Made by a program: the position numbers and the translations under genes
Shown here: in pieces, positions 1 to 7,400 of the stretch
Layout of the letters: each line of letters begins with the position of its first letter
How positions within the stretch are numbered: the stretch's first letter is position 1
The notes under the pieces: generated by a model
Database searches by the model: none
The model's input: only the letters and a program-made list of their open reading frames with translations
Told to the model about the DNA's origin: nothing
DNA from: Cephalothrix simula
Lineage: Eukaryota; Nemertea; Palaeonemertea; Archinemertea; Cephalotrichidae
Length of the DNA stretch: 12,077 nucleotides
Assembly (NCBI GenBank): GCA_035591015.1
Contig: JAXIUW010191179.1
Span: 1 to 12,077 of the forward strand
Direction: 5' to 3'

Positions 1-461
1 TTTTCCTATTAGTGTTGGGCACATAAATACCAAAATTATAAGATGGTGTATCTCATTGAAATCTACAGTATACGACTGTTTGTGACGTCATAATATCAAT
101 AATGACTGGAATAATGGTCATAATATCAATAATGACTGGAATAATGACAATTTAGATTTTCAGTCGATTTTTCCACAATTTTTCGGTTTTGGGCGGTTTT
201 TTGCAGTTCTTCAGTTTTCGGTCCAATCATGTCACAGCCTCATTTTTGACCATGTTGGTCCATCGGAAAGTCAAATTGCTAACTTTCGAATTTTGCAATT
301 CACATTTCAAATGAACCGTACAGCAGTTTCTGTGCAGTTTTTTACTGTCAATCAAATGTTCACCCATTTCGCATTTTGCTGTTTCTTAAAAGGAATGAAC
401 CCATTTAATCAGTTAATTGACAGAATTTACGTAATGTTTAGTCTGTTGTTGCTGTTGTTAG
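1..461. other. AT-rich non-coding region with no gene seen
   Basis: No convincing exon is visible on either strand. The stretch is T-rich, with loosely repetitive TTTTCGG/TTTTGGG runs at about 155-215, and its only sharp structure is the 30-bp direct duplication at 87-146. A plus-strand frame of 86 codons at 293-553 runs into an inverted-repeat element and has no coding-like composition, so I treat it as chance. Confidence 0.6.
87..146. repeat. Perfect two-copy 30-bp direct repeat
   Basis: Bases 87-116 and 117-146 are identical, each starting GTCATAATATC and ending GGAATAATG. The copies are adjacent and carry no substitutions, which points to a recent tandem duplication by slippage or unequal exchange. 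Confidence 0.95.
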
Positions 462-856
462 CCATAGGCCCCCGGCTATTTCCAGCGGACAACCTGACGC
501 CCTTAATGAGGTCCCAAAGGGACCGAAAGGTAAGTAACATACATTTACACTAATCTCAGCAATCTTTGTAAGGAACAGCTGGAACACATGGTAAACACGA
601 AATCCAGATATGAAATTTTTCATCACCAGACAGAATTATTTCAACCATTTACAGTTTGAATTTCGGGAGAAAGGTTATAACATCCAAATCTACAAACATT
701 TAATGTCATTCTTAATACTTACATGATGCAAAATTTCATATTTTGTTCCTTACAAAGGTGTAAATGTATGTTACTTACCTTTTGGTCCATTTGGGACCTT
801 ACTAAGGGAGTCAGGCTGTCTGCATGAACGCGCTGGGGGCCTGTGTTAGCATGGTT
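462..856. mobile_element. Foldback (MITE-like) inverted-repeat element
   Basis: Two arms of roughly 110 bp (about 465-576 and 743-853) are reverse complements with small gaps and substitutions. Two blocks are perfect: a 25-nt block at 526-550 against 758-782, and CTTTGTAAGGAAC at 564-576 against 745-757. Similarity continues outward through a GGCCCCC block at both ends. The loop (about 577-742) has no ORF, so the element is non-autonomous and I cannot assign a superfamily. No clear target-site duplication was found. The left arm carries AAAGGTAAGTAAC, a perfect donor-like string. Confidence 0.8.
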
Positions 857-930
857 TTTCATGTTTTTAGAAATCAATAACCATCATCATCAGTGATAAT
901 AATGAAGGTATTCCCATAGTGCATGGCTGG

Positions 931-1028
931 TACTAAAACATAGGAGGAACTCGGATAATTTTGTAGTTATGACGGAAAAATTAATGAGAAACCAGTTACT
1001 CCGAGTTTGTCCTCCTATGTTTTAGTAA
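931..1028. repeat. Short inverted-repeat element of about 100 bp
   Basis: TACTAAAACATAGGAGGA followed by ACTCGGA at 931-955 pairs with the reverse complement at 1000-1028 (TCCGAG...TCCTCCTATGTTTTAGTA). A short insertion in the right arm is the main difference. The arms are close together, so this could be a solo hairpin element or a deleted MITE reduced to its termini. It encodes nothing. Confidence 0.8.
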
Positions 1029-1312
1029 CATTTACCATAGCTTACCATGCTTACTCAGCCCATTACCAAGCCCATTATAAATTTCAATTTTACCACAGAT
1101 TTTCAGTTTGAGGCGTATTTACTGTACCAAAGCACTTTAATTTTTAACAACGATTTGCTGTTTGGCACGTTTACGCTCCATTAAAGTTAAAGCGGTTTAA
1201 TAAATTGGCGTCTTTACGGTAGCAATTCAATTTAAAAATTATTAAAAATTAAATCGAATTTTGAAAGCCCTCTCAAGGCTAATTAAATGATTTAATTTTC
1301 CACCATTTTAAA
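1029..1312. other. AT-rich stretch upstream of the candidate first exon
   Basis: This stretch is rich in TTTAA/ATTAAA words, most strongly at 1200-1310, and has no ORF. It could be promoter or 5' UTR for the ATG at 1313. I see no positioned TATA box or initiator that I would defend. Confidence 0.35.
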
Positions 1313-1320
1313 ATGGCGGC
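1303..1320 (+). promoter_or_regulatory. YY1/Pho-type site fused to a 14-bp palindrome
   Basis: AAAATGGCGGC at 1310-1320 matches the YY1-type consensus AANATGGCGGC, which in animals often sits just downstream of transcription starts and can include the start codon. It overlaps the perfect palindrome CCATTTTAAAATGG at 1303-1316. The sequence match is seen; the regulatory role is inferred from the family. Confidence 0.4.
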
Positions 1321-1345
1321 ACCTGTAAGACAACAAACTTGCAAG
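1313..1345 (+). CDS. Candidate first coding exon (11 codons)
   Basis: An ATG with A at -3 and G at +4 opens the frame MAAPVRQQTCK, which runs into the donor CAAG|GTAAAT after base 1345 in phase 0. A second donor-like site, CCT|GTAAGA, lies inside it, also in phase 0. Support comes from the start context, the overlapping YY1-type site and the donor. The weakness is phase: the next well-supported exon (3595) needs a phase-2 partner, so at least one unseen exon would have to lie between them. It could instead be a 5' exon of another transcript or chance. Confidence 0.3.
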
Positions 1346-2608
1346 GTAAATTTAGCGTGATGAATAGTGATTCTTGGCACAATCTGTAAGCATTGGATTG
1401 TTGTAGCACCAGTGCATACTATCTTCACTTTTACATCTACAGACGGTATTTAACGTGTTTATCCTGCAAGTAATGCCCTATGTTATAGTAGTATTTCGAG
1501 TTTGATTACCCGAATGCATATTTTCATCGTCTCAGGGTTCTTGAAAAAATTTTTAGATCCTTGAATTTTAAAATTTGTTTATTATATTTTTTATCGCATT
1601 TTCAAGCGTTTCATGGACTAGATATTTTGTTTTTCTTAATCTGTGCTTGGCCCCATGTATTTTTAATTTAAGATTATGCAAGCTACGTTTGTTCTAAAGC
1701 AATATCCATCTAATATGAATGTGAGGACAGGAGTTTCCGAAACAATTCAGTCGTTCAAAATTTGGCCCATTAGGACCCTAAAATTACATTAGAAAACCGT
1801 GACAGCTGCCTCAGGAAAGGACCTAGCACATTTAGATTGGAAACCCGTCTCATCTGTTTCCACAATTATTCGGACGTTCGTTTTATGTTTACATTCATGT
1901 AACTATGGAATGTTTATTGTTGTGTTAAATGAATTGGCCATTAAATTAGGTTATGATATGCTAAGACGATTATAATGACAAAAGGCCTATAGCAACCAAA
2001 AAACCAAAAAGCTTTAAAAATTAGTTGCAACTAGATCTTTTGGCTATCGTTGTGTAATAGCATTATCCATGAGCTATTGAAATACATGTATCAGGTTGCA
2101 ACTCGTGCGCTTGCGACCTCTAGAAAATGTTTGCGTTTTGTATCCTTTTGTGTACTAAGATTCAACTTCAGATGCTGCTGCAACCTGGAAAATAAGATAT
2201 TTCAATTTTTTTTCAATGGTGATAGTTAGATATACACAAAGAATGTGTGTATAAATTTTAAAGGCTATCGGAAAACATTTGTTTTTTTAACTTTGGTGAG
2301 GCGTGTCTCGCATCTAAATATGGTAGGTCCTTTCCTGATTTTCTGTAGAACTACAAAGCATTGGAACTGGGACTCACGGTTATCCTTAAATAGCTGTCGG
2401 CCTGGCCAACTTAGCTATAGTCCACACACGGCCTGGGCCCCCGATTTCGTTGCTACTACACATTGCATAAGCAAAACAAATCTAAATGGAACCCGAAAGA
2501 ACTAAGAAACAACTAAAGACGCTTTACTACATAAATGAAAAGCCTTGTGAAAGAATATTGGCAAAAACGCTTTTGAGGCCATAAGACTAGGCAGCCTTCC
2601 TCTTCTAG
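1346..2608. other. Non-coding or intronic stretch with no firm exon
   Basis: No exon here meets both phase and splice-site requirements. A strong acceptor (CACTTTTACATCTACAG, ending 1442) is followed by only 27 open bases before a CAA|GTAATG donor, which would give a phase 0-0 microexon that I do not call. The notable structures are the inverted repeat at 1811-2338 and the start of a possible hAT-like element at 1534. Confidence 0.5.
1811..2338. repeat. 42-bp inverted repeat flanking about 445 bp
   Basis: Bases 1811-1852 and the reverse complement of 2297-2338 align without gaps at 35 of 42 positions. The first 15 (TCAGGAAAGGACCTA) are identical. The interior has no recognisable coding sequence. 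The arms could be diverged termini of an old MITE or two opposed copies of a dispersed repeat. Confidence 0.75.
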
Positions 2609-2740
2609 AAAAATCGTATGGTTGTCTGCTTCCGATAAGAAAGATAGCCTTACATATATTGAAAAGAGACTACAAAAAGAAGCAACGTATCTGTTGGATT
2701 CTGTAATTCAATTTAAGGACTGCTTTATGAAACCCAGTTG
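2609..2740 (+). CDS. Candidate upstream exon of the large gene
   Basis: A textbook acceptor (GCAGCCTTCCTCTTCTAG, ending 2608) opens a frame free of stops past 2740. Starting one base in (AAA at 2610), it reads KIVWLSASDKKDS and continues for 43 codons. Its middle looks helical (SLTYIEKRLQKEATYLL), and it ends near an in-frame Met at 2727. A weaker donor TTG|GTATTC ends it in phase 2, which is exactly what exon 3595-3665 needs; the joined codon would be TGG (Trp). The phase match and acceptor support it. The weak donor and lack of homology leave it uncertain. It could also be a pseudogene fragment. Confidence 0.3.
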
Positions 2741-3594
2741 GTATTCGCTTCCCACTAAATCTTCTTTTGGTTCAAACACCAGCTGCGTTTAATCATACAC
2801 GTGATCACAGTGTGTGAAACTTACGACAGTATTGAAAAAATTACCCTTGAATTTTCTTTAAAAACCTTGAAAAGTCCTTGAATTTTGGTCTTCAATAGAT
2901 CTCAATATCACTGAGAACCCTGGTCCTCTGCATTTGCCAATCAGAAGCTTCGTTATGCAGGGGCTTCTTTTTCGCTATGTAACGAAGCTTCTTGAGGGGA
3001 TTTTCATCCGTTAATTGCTTCGTTCGTCGACATTATACAGACCGGACTGGCATCCCTGCTGGGCAGGCATCCCTTTCACACCCGAAAATTTTATTTATTG
3101 CCCCTACAGGGCCAAAAAGGAATTTTAAAAACAAAATTGTGTTTAGAAAAAAGTTTTGATGACCCCAAAAAAAAATGCCGGAGCATCTATTTTACTGTGA
3201 GCAGGTCTTTTATAAAATTAATAATCATTTTGACCCATTTTTTCCAAAGTTGTCTCAGATCCACGAACAACACAAATCGAAGCCAAGAATCCGTTTGCAC
3301 CAGTTGGCCCTGCTCTACGCCCCATTATTTACAATTTTTCAAAATATAAAATTTTGAAAAAAAATTTAGCGGGCCATGGCGCCATCCCTTGGGTACATAG
3401 GGAATAATTTTTAATATTTCATTTTTAATTTCACTTGAAAAAGTATCAAAATTTCAGTTTTATACGATGAGATATTTTCTGCCCCCCCCCCTTTCAAAAA
3501 TGGATGAAATGTGGATTTCGATCATTTTAAAATTTAAAAGTTTATATGCTTTTGTAATTTCATTTACATTCTAAACATTCATTTGTCTTTTCAG
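2741..3594. other. Probable intron: hairpin, poly-C run, no gene seen
   Basis: The stretch ends in a good acceptor (CATTTGTCTTTTCAG, to 3594). It contains the hairpin at 2943-2992, a repeated GGCATCCCT word near 3050-3075 and a 10-C run at 3482-3491. Open frames at 3098-3357 have no splice support and no protein-like composition. Confidence 0.5.
2943..2992. repeat. Perfect 13-bp stem hairpin
   Basis: AGAAGCTTCGTTA at 2943-2955 is the exact reverse complement of TAACGAAGCTTCT at 2980-2992, with a 24-nt loop. It begins 12 bases after the AGAACCCTG end of the possible hAT-like element. It could be a short foldback or an element terminus; no function is evident. Confidence 0.9.
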
Positions 3595-3665
3595 GACACC
3601 TGTAATCACAAAGTTCTTTAAGCCTGTTCCTTCACCTAATTTGAGAAATAGTTTCAAAAGTCCAG
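3595..3665 (+). CDS. Internal exon with a PIP-box-like motif
   Basis: The 71-nt exon lies between acceptor CTTTTCAG|G and donor CCAG|GTACGT. Only one frame is open: one base, then 23 codons, then one base. It reads TPVITKFFKPVPSPNLRNSF and continues KSP. It enters in phase 2 and leaves in phase 1, and the split codon joins the next exon as GAA (Glu), keeping the frame through to the long exon. TPVITKFF resembles a PCNA-interacting box (I-x-x-F-F core) with Thr in the usual Gln position, and a Lys follows it. It shares this core with LAKISSFF near the end of the long exon. Splice structure is well supported; PCNA binding is inference. Confidence 0.75.
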
Positions 3666-4234
3666 GTACGTTCATTTGCATGACGAACTATCGAACACAT
3701 AAATTCATTCAACTCAAAATCTTGATTCTATGTATATCATGAGCAGGGGGGTTGCCAGACAACCTTATACACCGGGCAGGGGGTGAGTGGTTGTCAAACG
3801 ACAAAAAAAAATTAAATGACATTTCAGATTGGTGGTGTCCAGCAAGTTTTGGCAAACATTTTATCTGAGTCGACGTCAGATAAATTGGGTGGTGTCTGAA
3901 ACATTTTGTCGAAAAATTTGTCTGATGTCAAATAAATTGGGTGGTATCAAGAATATTCTGTCACGTAATATAAGATTTTGGAAAAAATGTCGCAAAAATT
4001 TTGGTGGGTGTTCTTGGCCGGTGTCATTGTATTTAATCTTACGTCAAGTAAGTTGGGTGTTCTCCTGGGCCAGTGTCAGATAACTTACACTAATGTCAGA
4101 TAATTTGGGTGTTGGGTCATAACCCAATTTTCAACAAAATAACTCTAGGTGTCTAAGGTTGTCTGACAACAGTCCCCCCCCCGTCGTTAGTAAAAGTTAA
4201 ATTTCTCATACGCACTGTGCCTTATATTTTTCAG
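3666..4234 (+). other. Phase-1 intron, mostly a TIR element
   Basis: The donor is GTACGT at 3666 and the acceptor is CTTATATTTTTCAG, ending 4234. Of its 569 bases, about 438 (3745-4182) belong to one terminal-inverted-repeat element. The 84-codon open frame at 3829-4083 lies wholly in that element and is not considered a gene. Confidence 0.75.
3745..4182. mobile_element. MITE-like element with internal GGGTGGTGTC repeats
   Basis: The left end (3745-3773) has a G run, then CAGACAACCTTATACACC. The right end (4148-4182) has the complement: GGTGTCTAAGGTTGTCTG, then a 9-C run. Inside are at least four diverged copies of a GTCAGATAAATTGGGTGGTG-type word, starting near 3875, 3927, 4043 and 4095, with a half copy at 4075. 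It has no transposase, so it is non-autonomous. The superfamily is not identified. The internal repeats could be subterminal protein-binding sites or a minisatellite grown inside the element. Confidence 0.75.
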
Positions 4235-4381
4235 AAAAGTTAATATCTGCCTCTCAAGAGAATCTCATTCCGGATTATTGTGATTGTTCCCAAGCCTCAA
4301 ATGCATCCACCGTCGACTATGCTTTAATTAGTAACAGTTCACCAAAGAAAAACAGGGACTTTTCAGCAACCGTTCTTCAAG
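4235..4381 (+). CDS. Internal exon, phase 1-1, 147 nt
   Basis: The exon lies between acceptor ATTTTTCAG|A and donor CAAG|GTGAGT. Two bases complete the Glu codon begun in the previous exon, 48 codons follow, and one base is left over. It reads KLISASQENLIPDYCDCSQA and ends in SSPKKNRDFSATVLQ. It has a Ser/Asn-rich, probably unfolded composition like the long exon, including an S-P-K-K phosphosite-like motif. Its length is a multiple of three with equal phases at both ends, so it could be skipped without a frameshift. Reading on past the donor meets an in-frame TAA at 4414, so splicing is needed to reach the long exon. Confidence 0.75.
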
Positions 4382-4426
4382 GTGAGTGCCAGTATTTGTT
4401 GAGACTTTTAGCATAATTGTACATAG
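4382..4426 (+). other. Very short (45-nt) phase-1 intron
   Basis: The donor is GTGAGT at 4382 and the proposed acceptor is TTGTACATAG, ending 4426. Removing it joins G to CA (Ala) and enters the long exon in frame. Its length is a multiple of three, but it holds an in-frame TAA (4414-4416), so retention truncates the protein. An alternative acceptor with the same phase (GGGCCAG, ending 4492) would give a 111-nt intron and remove the ATG at 4447, but it lacks a pyrimidine tract. The earlier TTTTAG (ending 4411) would lead straight into the TAA. Confidence 0.6.
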
Positions 4427-7400
4427 CAACGTTCCTGGCACTCACCATGCCATATTCGGAGAAAAGATTCCACAAGGGGTGCGGAGGGCCAGGATGGTAT
4501 AATAGGAATCATCATGGAGTTTCAAATAGTTTCAGGGACGAACCTTTAGATAACCGCAGGATTCATCATGATCCTCATGTGTTCCACAGGCATCATGAGG
4601 GACACGAGCCTCGGAATATACACCGTTCAATTCGTGGAAGATACGTGGATGCACGTCATCGTATACCATTTGATCGTGTTGAAGATATCGGAAATCCAGA
4701 GGAGGATTTACGTCGAAATATAATTGAATGCGAGGACAGGTTTAGAAGACGACCTCGCTACACTGATTATAGAATGGAACGCGATGATTTTCATCCAAAC
4801 AGACGTTTTGATGGTAAATTTTATCCTGCGGGTTATAGACGGCCTCGTCAATTTAGGGAACAAGAATTTGAAGAAGTCGAATTTGAAAATGATTATATGA
4901 ATATTGAAGAAGAGAGTGATGGAGACATATCTTTAGAAAGTGAAATTCTAAGGCTAAAACAAGAGGCACGAATGAAAAAGATGAGGTCAAATTTTAAGGG
5001 TAATGTTAGGAATGATAATAGAGACATTGAGGTTATCAGTAGCGATACTGAAAGTTCTATAATCTCTGGGCCCTCAAGCTCAAAGGAGTTCGTTAGGGCT
5101 GGAAAAGATTTCAGAGTAACGGTAGAGACTTCGAGGGACAATAAATTTGAAAGCTCTGATGATTATTTTGTAAGAAAGACAAACAGTAGCATGAGTGTTA
5201 AAGGAAGATCTTCTTCTCTTGAAGAGGTTCGCCGAGGTAAAAGGGATAATCGAAGGGAAAATAATCATAGTAAAGATTCATCTAGAGACACTAGAGATAT
5301 GACAATTAGTGAATCTCTTGGTGACTTAAGATCTGAGATTGAATTTCGCAAAGGTAGGGACAGAGAAAGTGCGCGTTCTATTGATACAAGAGACATGTCG
5401 ATTGAAAGTTTATCTTTAGAAGATATTAGGTCAAAAAATAATTCTAACAGGAGGCGTAAATCAAGATACAATGAGACGTTTTCTAAAGATTCTTCTTTAG
5501 AAAGAAAATCCACGACTGACTTAAGGTCTGAAATATCATCTTCACAATCCTTCAGAGAATCTAGTTCCGACCGCTTGTCGAGTAAAGTGAGGTCAGCGGT
5601 CATTCAAAGTGGGAGAAGCTTATCCCCAATATCTTTGTCTTCAGATTTTAGTGCTACTGAGGAAGAAGATCCGAGGGAGCACAACATCCATTCTAGCAAA
5701 GGACACCTTTGCAAGCACCATGCTGGTTATATCAATCCACGTTTAGTTAGTAAAAATAAGCCTCGTAAAAGACCGTCTGAAAATTTTAGGAGGCGGTCAC
5801 CTAAAGAAAGACTTAAGTCTAAACAAAAGGATCCTAACAGTGAACTTTCGTCTTTGAAGGAGGATTCTGTTGTGTTGCATAAATTATGTCACGGACATAA
5901 AAAGGAGGTTATGAAATTAAAGTTAGACTCCCTTGAACGGAGATCATTATCGCTGTCTGATATTGATTCAGTGTCCAATATTGACTCAGATGATAACATT
6001 GATTCAATTTCTAATGTTGGAAATTCGCCAGAAATCCACCAAACAATGGATCAATCAAGCAAGAAAACTAGTGACTCAATAATTAATGAATCCTCAGAAT
6101 TAGGAGAGCATACAAATTATAAATCAAGAGATTCTTCATCTTTTGACAAACAGGATGCCGATAGTGATGTCACAGGGAATGCTCCTCCTAGTATTATAAG
6201 ATCATCCCCAGACAGGGAGGTTGAAAGGATAGAACCTGAGTATAAGCCACCTGTTTCTGAAAGTGGTGACTGGGATGATAAGTTCAAAAGGTTTTTAAGC
6301 ACCCATAGACTGCCAAAAACTTCAAATGTTCTTGAACAGCTTTCAAATGCGGATCCATCATCTTCGACTTCAGCTTTGGATGATTTATCAAAGGCAGCGG
6401 AATTCAAAGATTTATCAAAGGCAGCAGAATTGAAAACTCAGGATGTTAAAATCCCTATAGTTAAACAAACCTATGAAGAAATTGTTCCAGCATCGAGTAG
6501 TCATATTAACCTAGTGCCCGGTGTTCCTGGCAGATTTAGCGATTGCCATATTTTATCAAACATTCCAGCGTCAAGTACAAAAGAAGCGCTAAATACAATC
6601 TCGAAGATATCTGATACAATTGCTGCCGTCTACTCTAAAGCAAAAGAAAAAACTTTAAAAGAGACTGAACTTTCATCATCTGAAGCAAATTCACTTGCAC
6701 CGAGTGATAGCTCAGGTAATACACCAGTTGTAGGTACTGTTTATACTATAACTGATGGAAAAGTTGTTGGGAAAAAAGACATTAAAGATCCTACTCATGA
6801 AGGTTCTAAATACCGCCGTGTGAGCTTTGGGAAAAAGTCACCCACAAAGTCCCCTGTTAAATCACCAATTAAGTCCCATCTGAAAGGTAGTCGGACTTTG
6901 AAATTTAAGTCCAAAATGAAACCGTTACTACCCATGCCTTTAATAAAATCGCCAGCGATTGCAGTTGTTGAACCTTTCGCAAAAACTTGCACCTCCGAAC
7001 AGGATTCAATAAATGAACTGTTAATTGATGCCATGACCATTAGTTCTGAACGAAAACATTTAAATGCAGAAAATCAAGTAATTTCAAATGCTTATAATGT
7101 AAAAATGGCACCGCCTAAACATTCCGTCCCAAAAATTGAAAAAGCTGATAAAAAGTCACAAAGTAAGAGCAAAGTGATAAAGTTAGTATTATCAGATAAA
7201 AAACCAATCAATAAACCAAAAACTGAAGTTAGTGGTCCAACTATAACCCTTGAAATGCTAGAAAACCTCAAATGTCCATCTGTGGCATCAGAGCCTACAG
7301 ACATTGACGATGAAACAACTCCCACTGTTTCTGATTCAGAAGTTTCAGAAGTAAAAGTTGGACCTGATTCACCTTGGACAAGTTTGTGGAAAAATCGAGA

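Larger units (their letters stand above)
1534..2930. mobile_element. Possible non-autonomous hAT-like element (termini only)
   Basis: The left end CAGGGTTCT (from 1534) and the right end AGAACCCTG (to about 2930) are inverted copies. Weaker inverted similarity follows inside, with GATC and TTGAA words in the same order. Both ends also carry TCCTTGAATTTT words. CAG-type termini recall hAT elements, but the flanking 8-mers do not match as a target duplication and no transposase is visible. A candidate exon (2609-2740) lies inside, which argues against a simple insertion. Chance pairing of short ends remains possible. Confidence 0.3.

Noticed and set aside
1526-1533. 8-bp target duplication for the hAT-like termini
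   Set aside because: CATCGTCT on the left and GTCCTCTG on the right do not match, so I could not confirm an insertion.
2095-2223. Open frame after a CAG acceptor, about 43 codons
   Set aside because: The acceptor is weak, no donor of the required phase exists, and the translation is a run of Cys and Phe unlike a real exon.
2245-2505. 86-codon plus-strand open frame
   Set aside because: It has no splice signals, overlaps an inverted-repeat arm, and has no recognisable protein content.
3098-3357. Overlapping 60-83 codon open frames
   Set aside because: They lie in a probable intron with no start context, splice support or protein-like composition.
3829-4083. 84-codon open frame
   Set aside because: It is entirely within the TIR element, and its apparent peptide repeats come from the element's DNA repeats.
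4417-4446. Upstream extension of the giant reading frame from TTG at 4417
   Set aside because: There is no ATG there and non-ATG initiation is unlikely in an animal. The bases lie in or just after the proposed 45-nt intron, so I start the exon at 4427 and note ATG 4447 as an alternative start.
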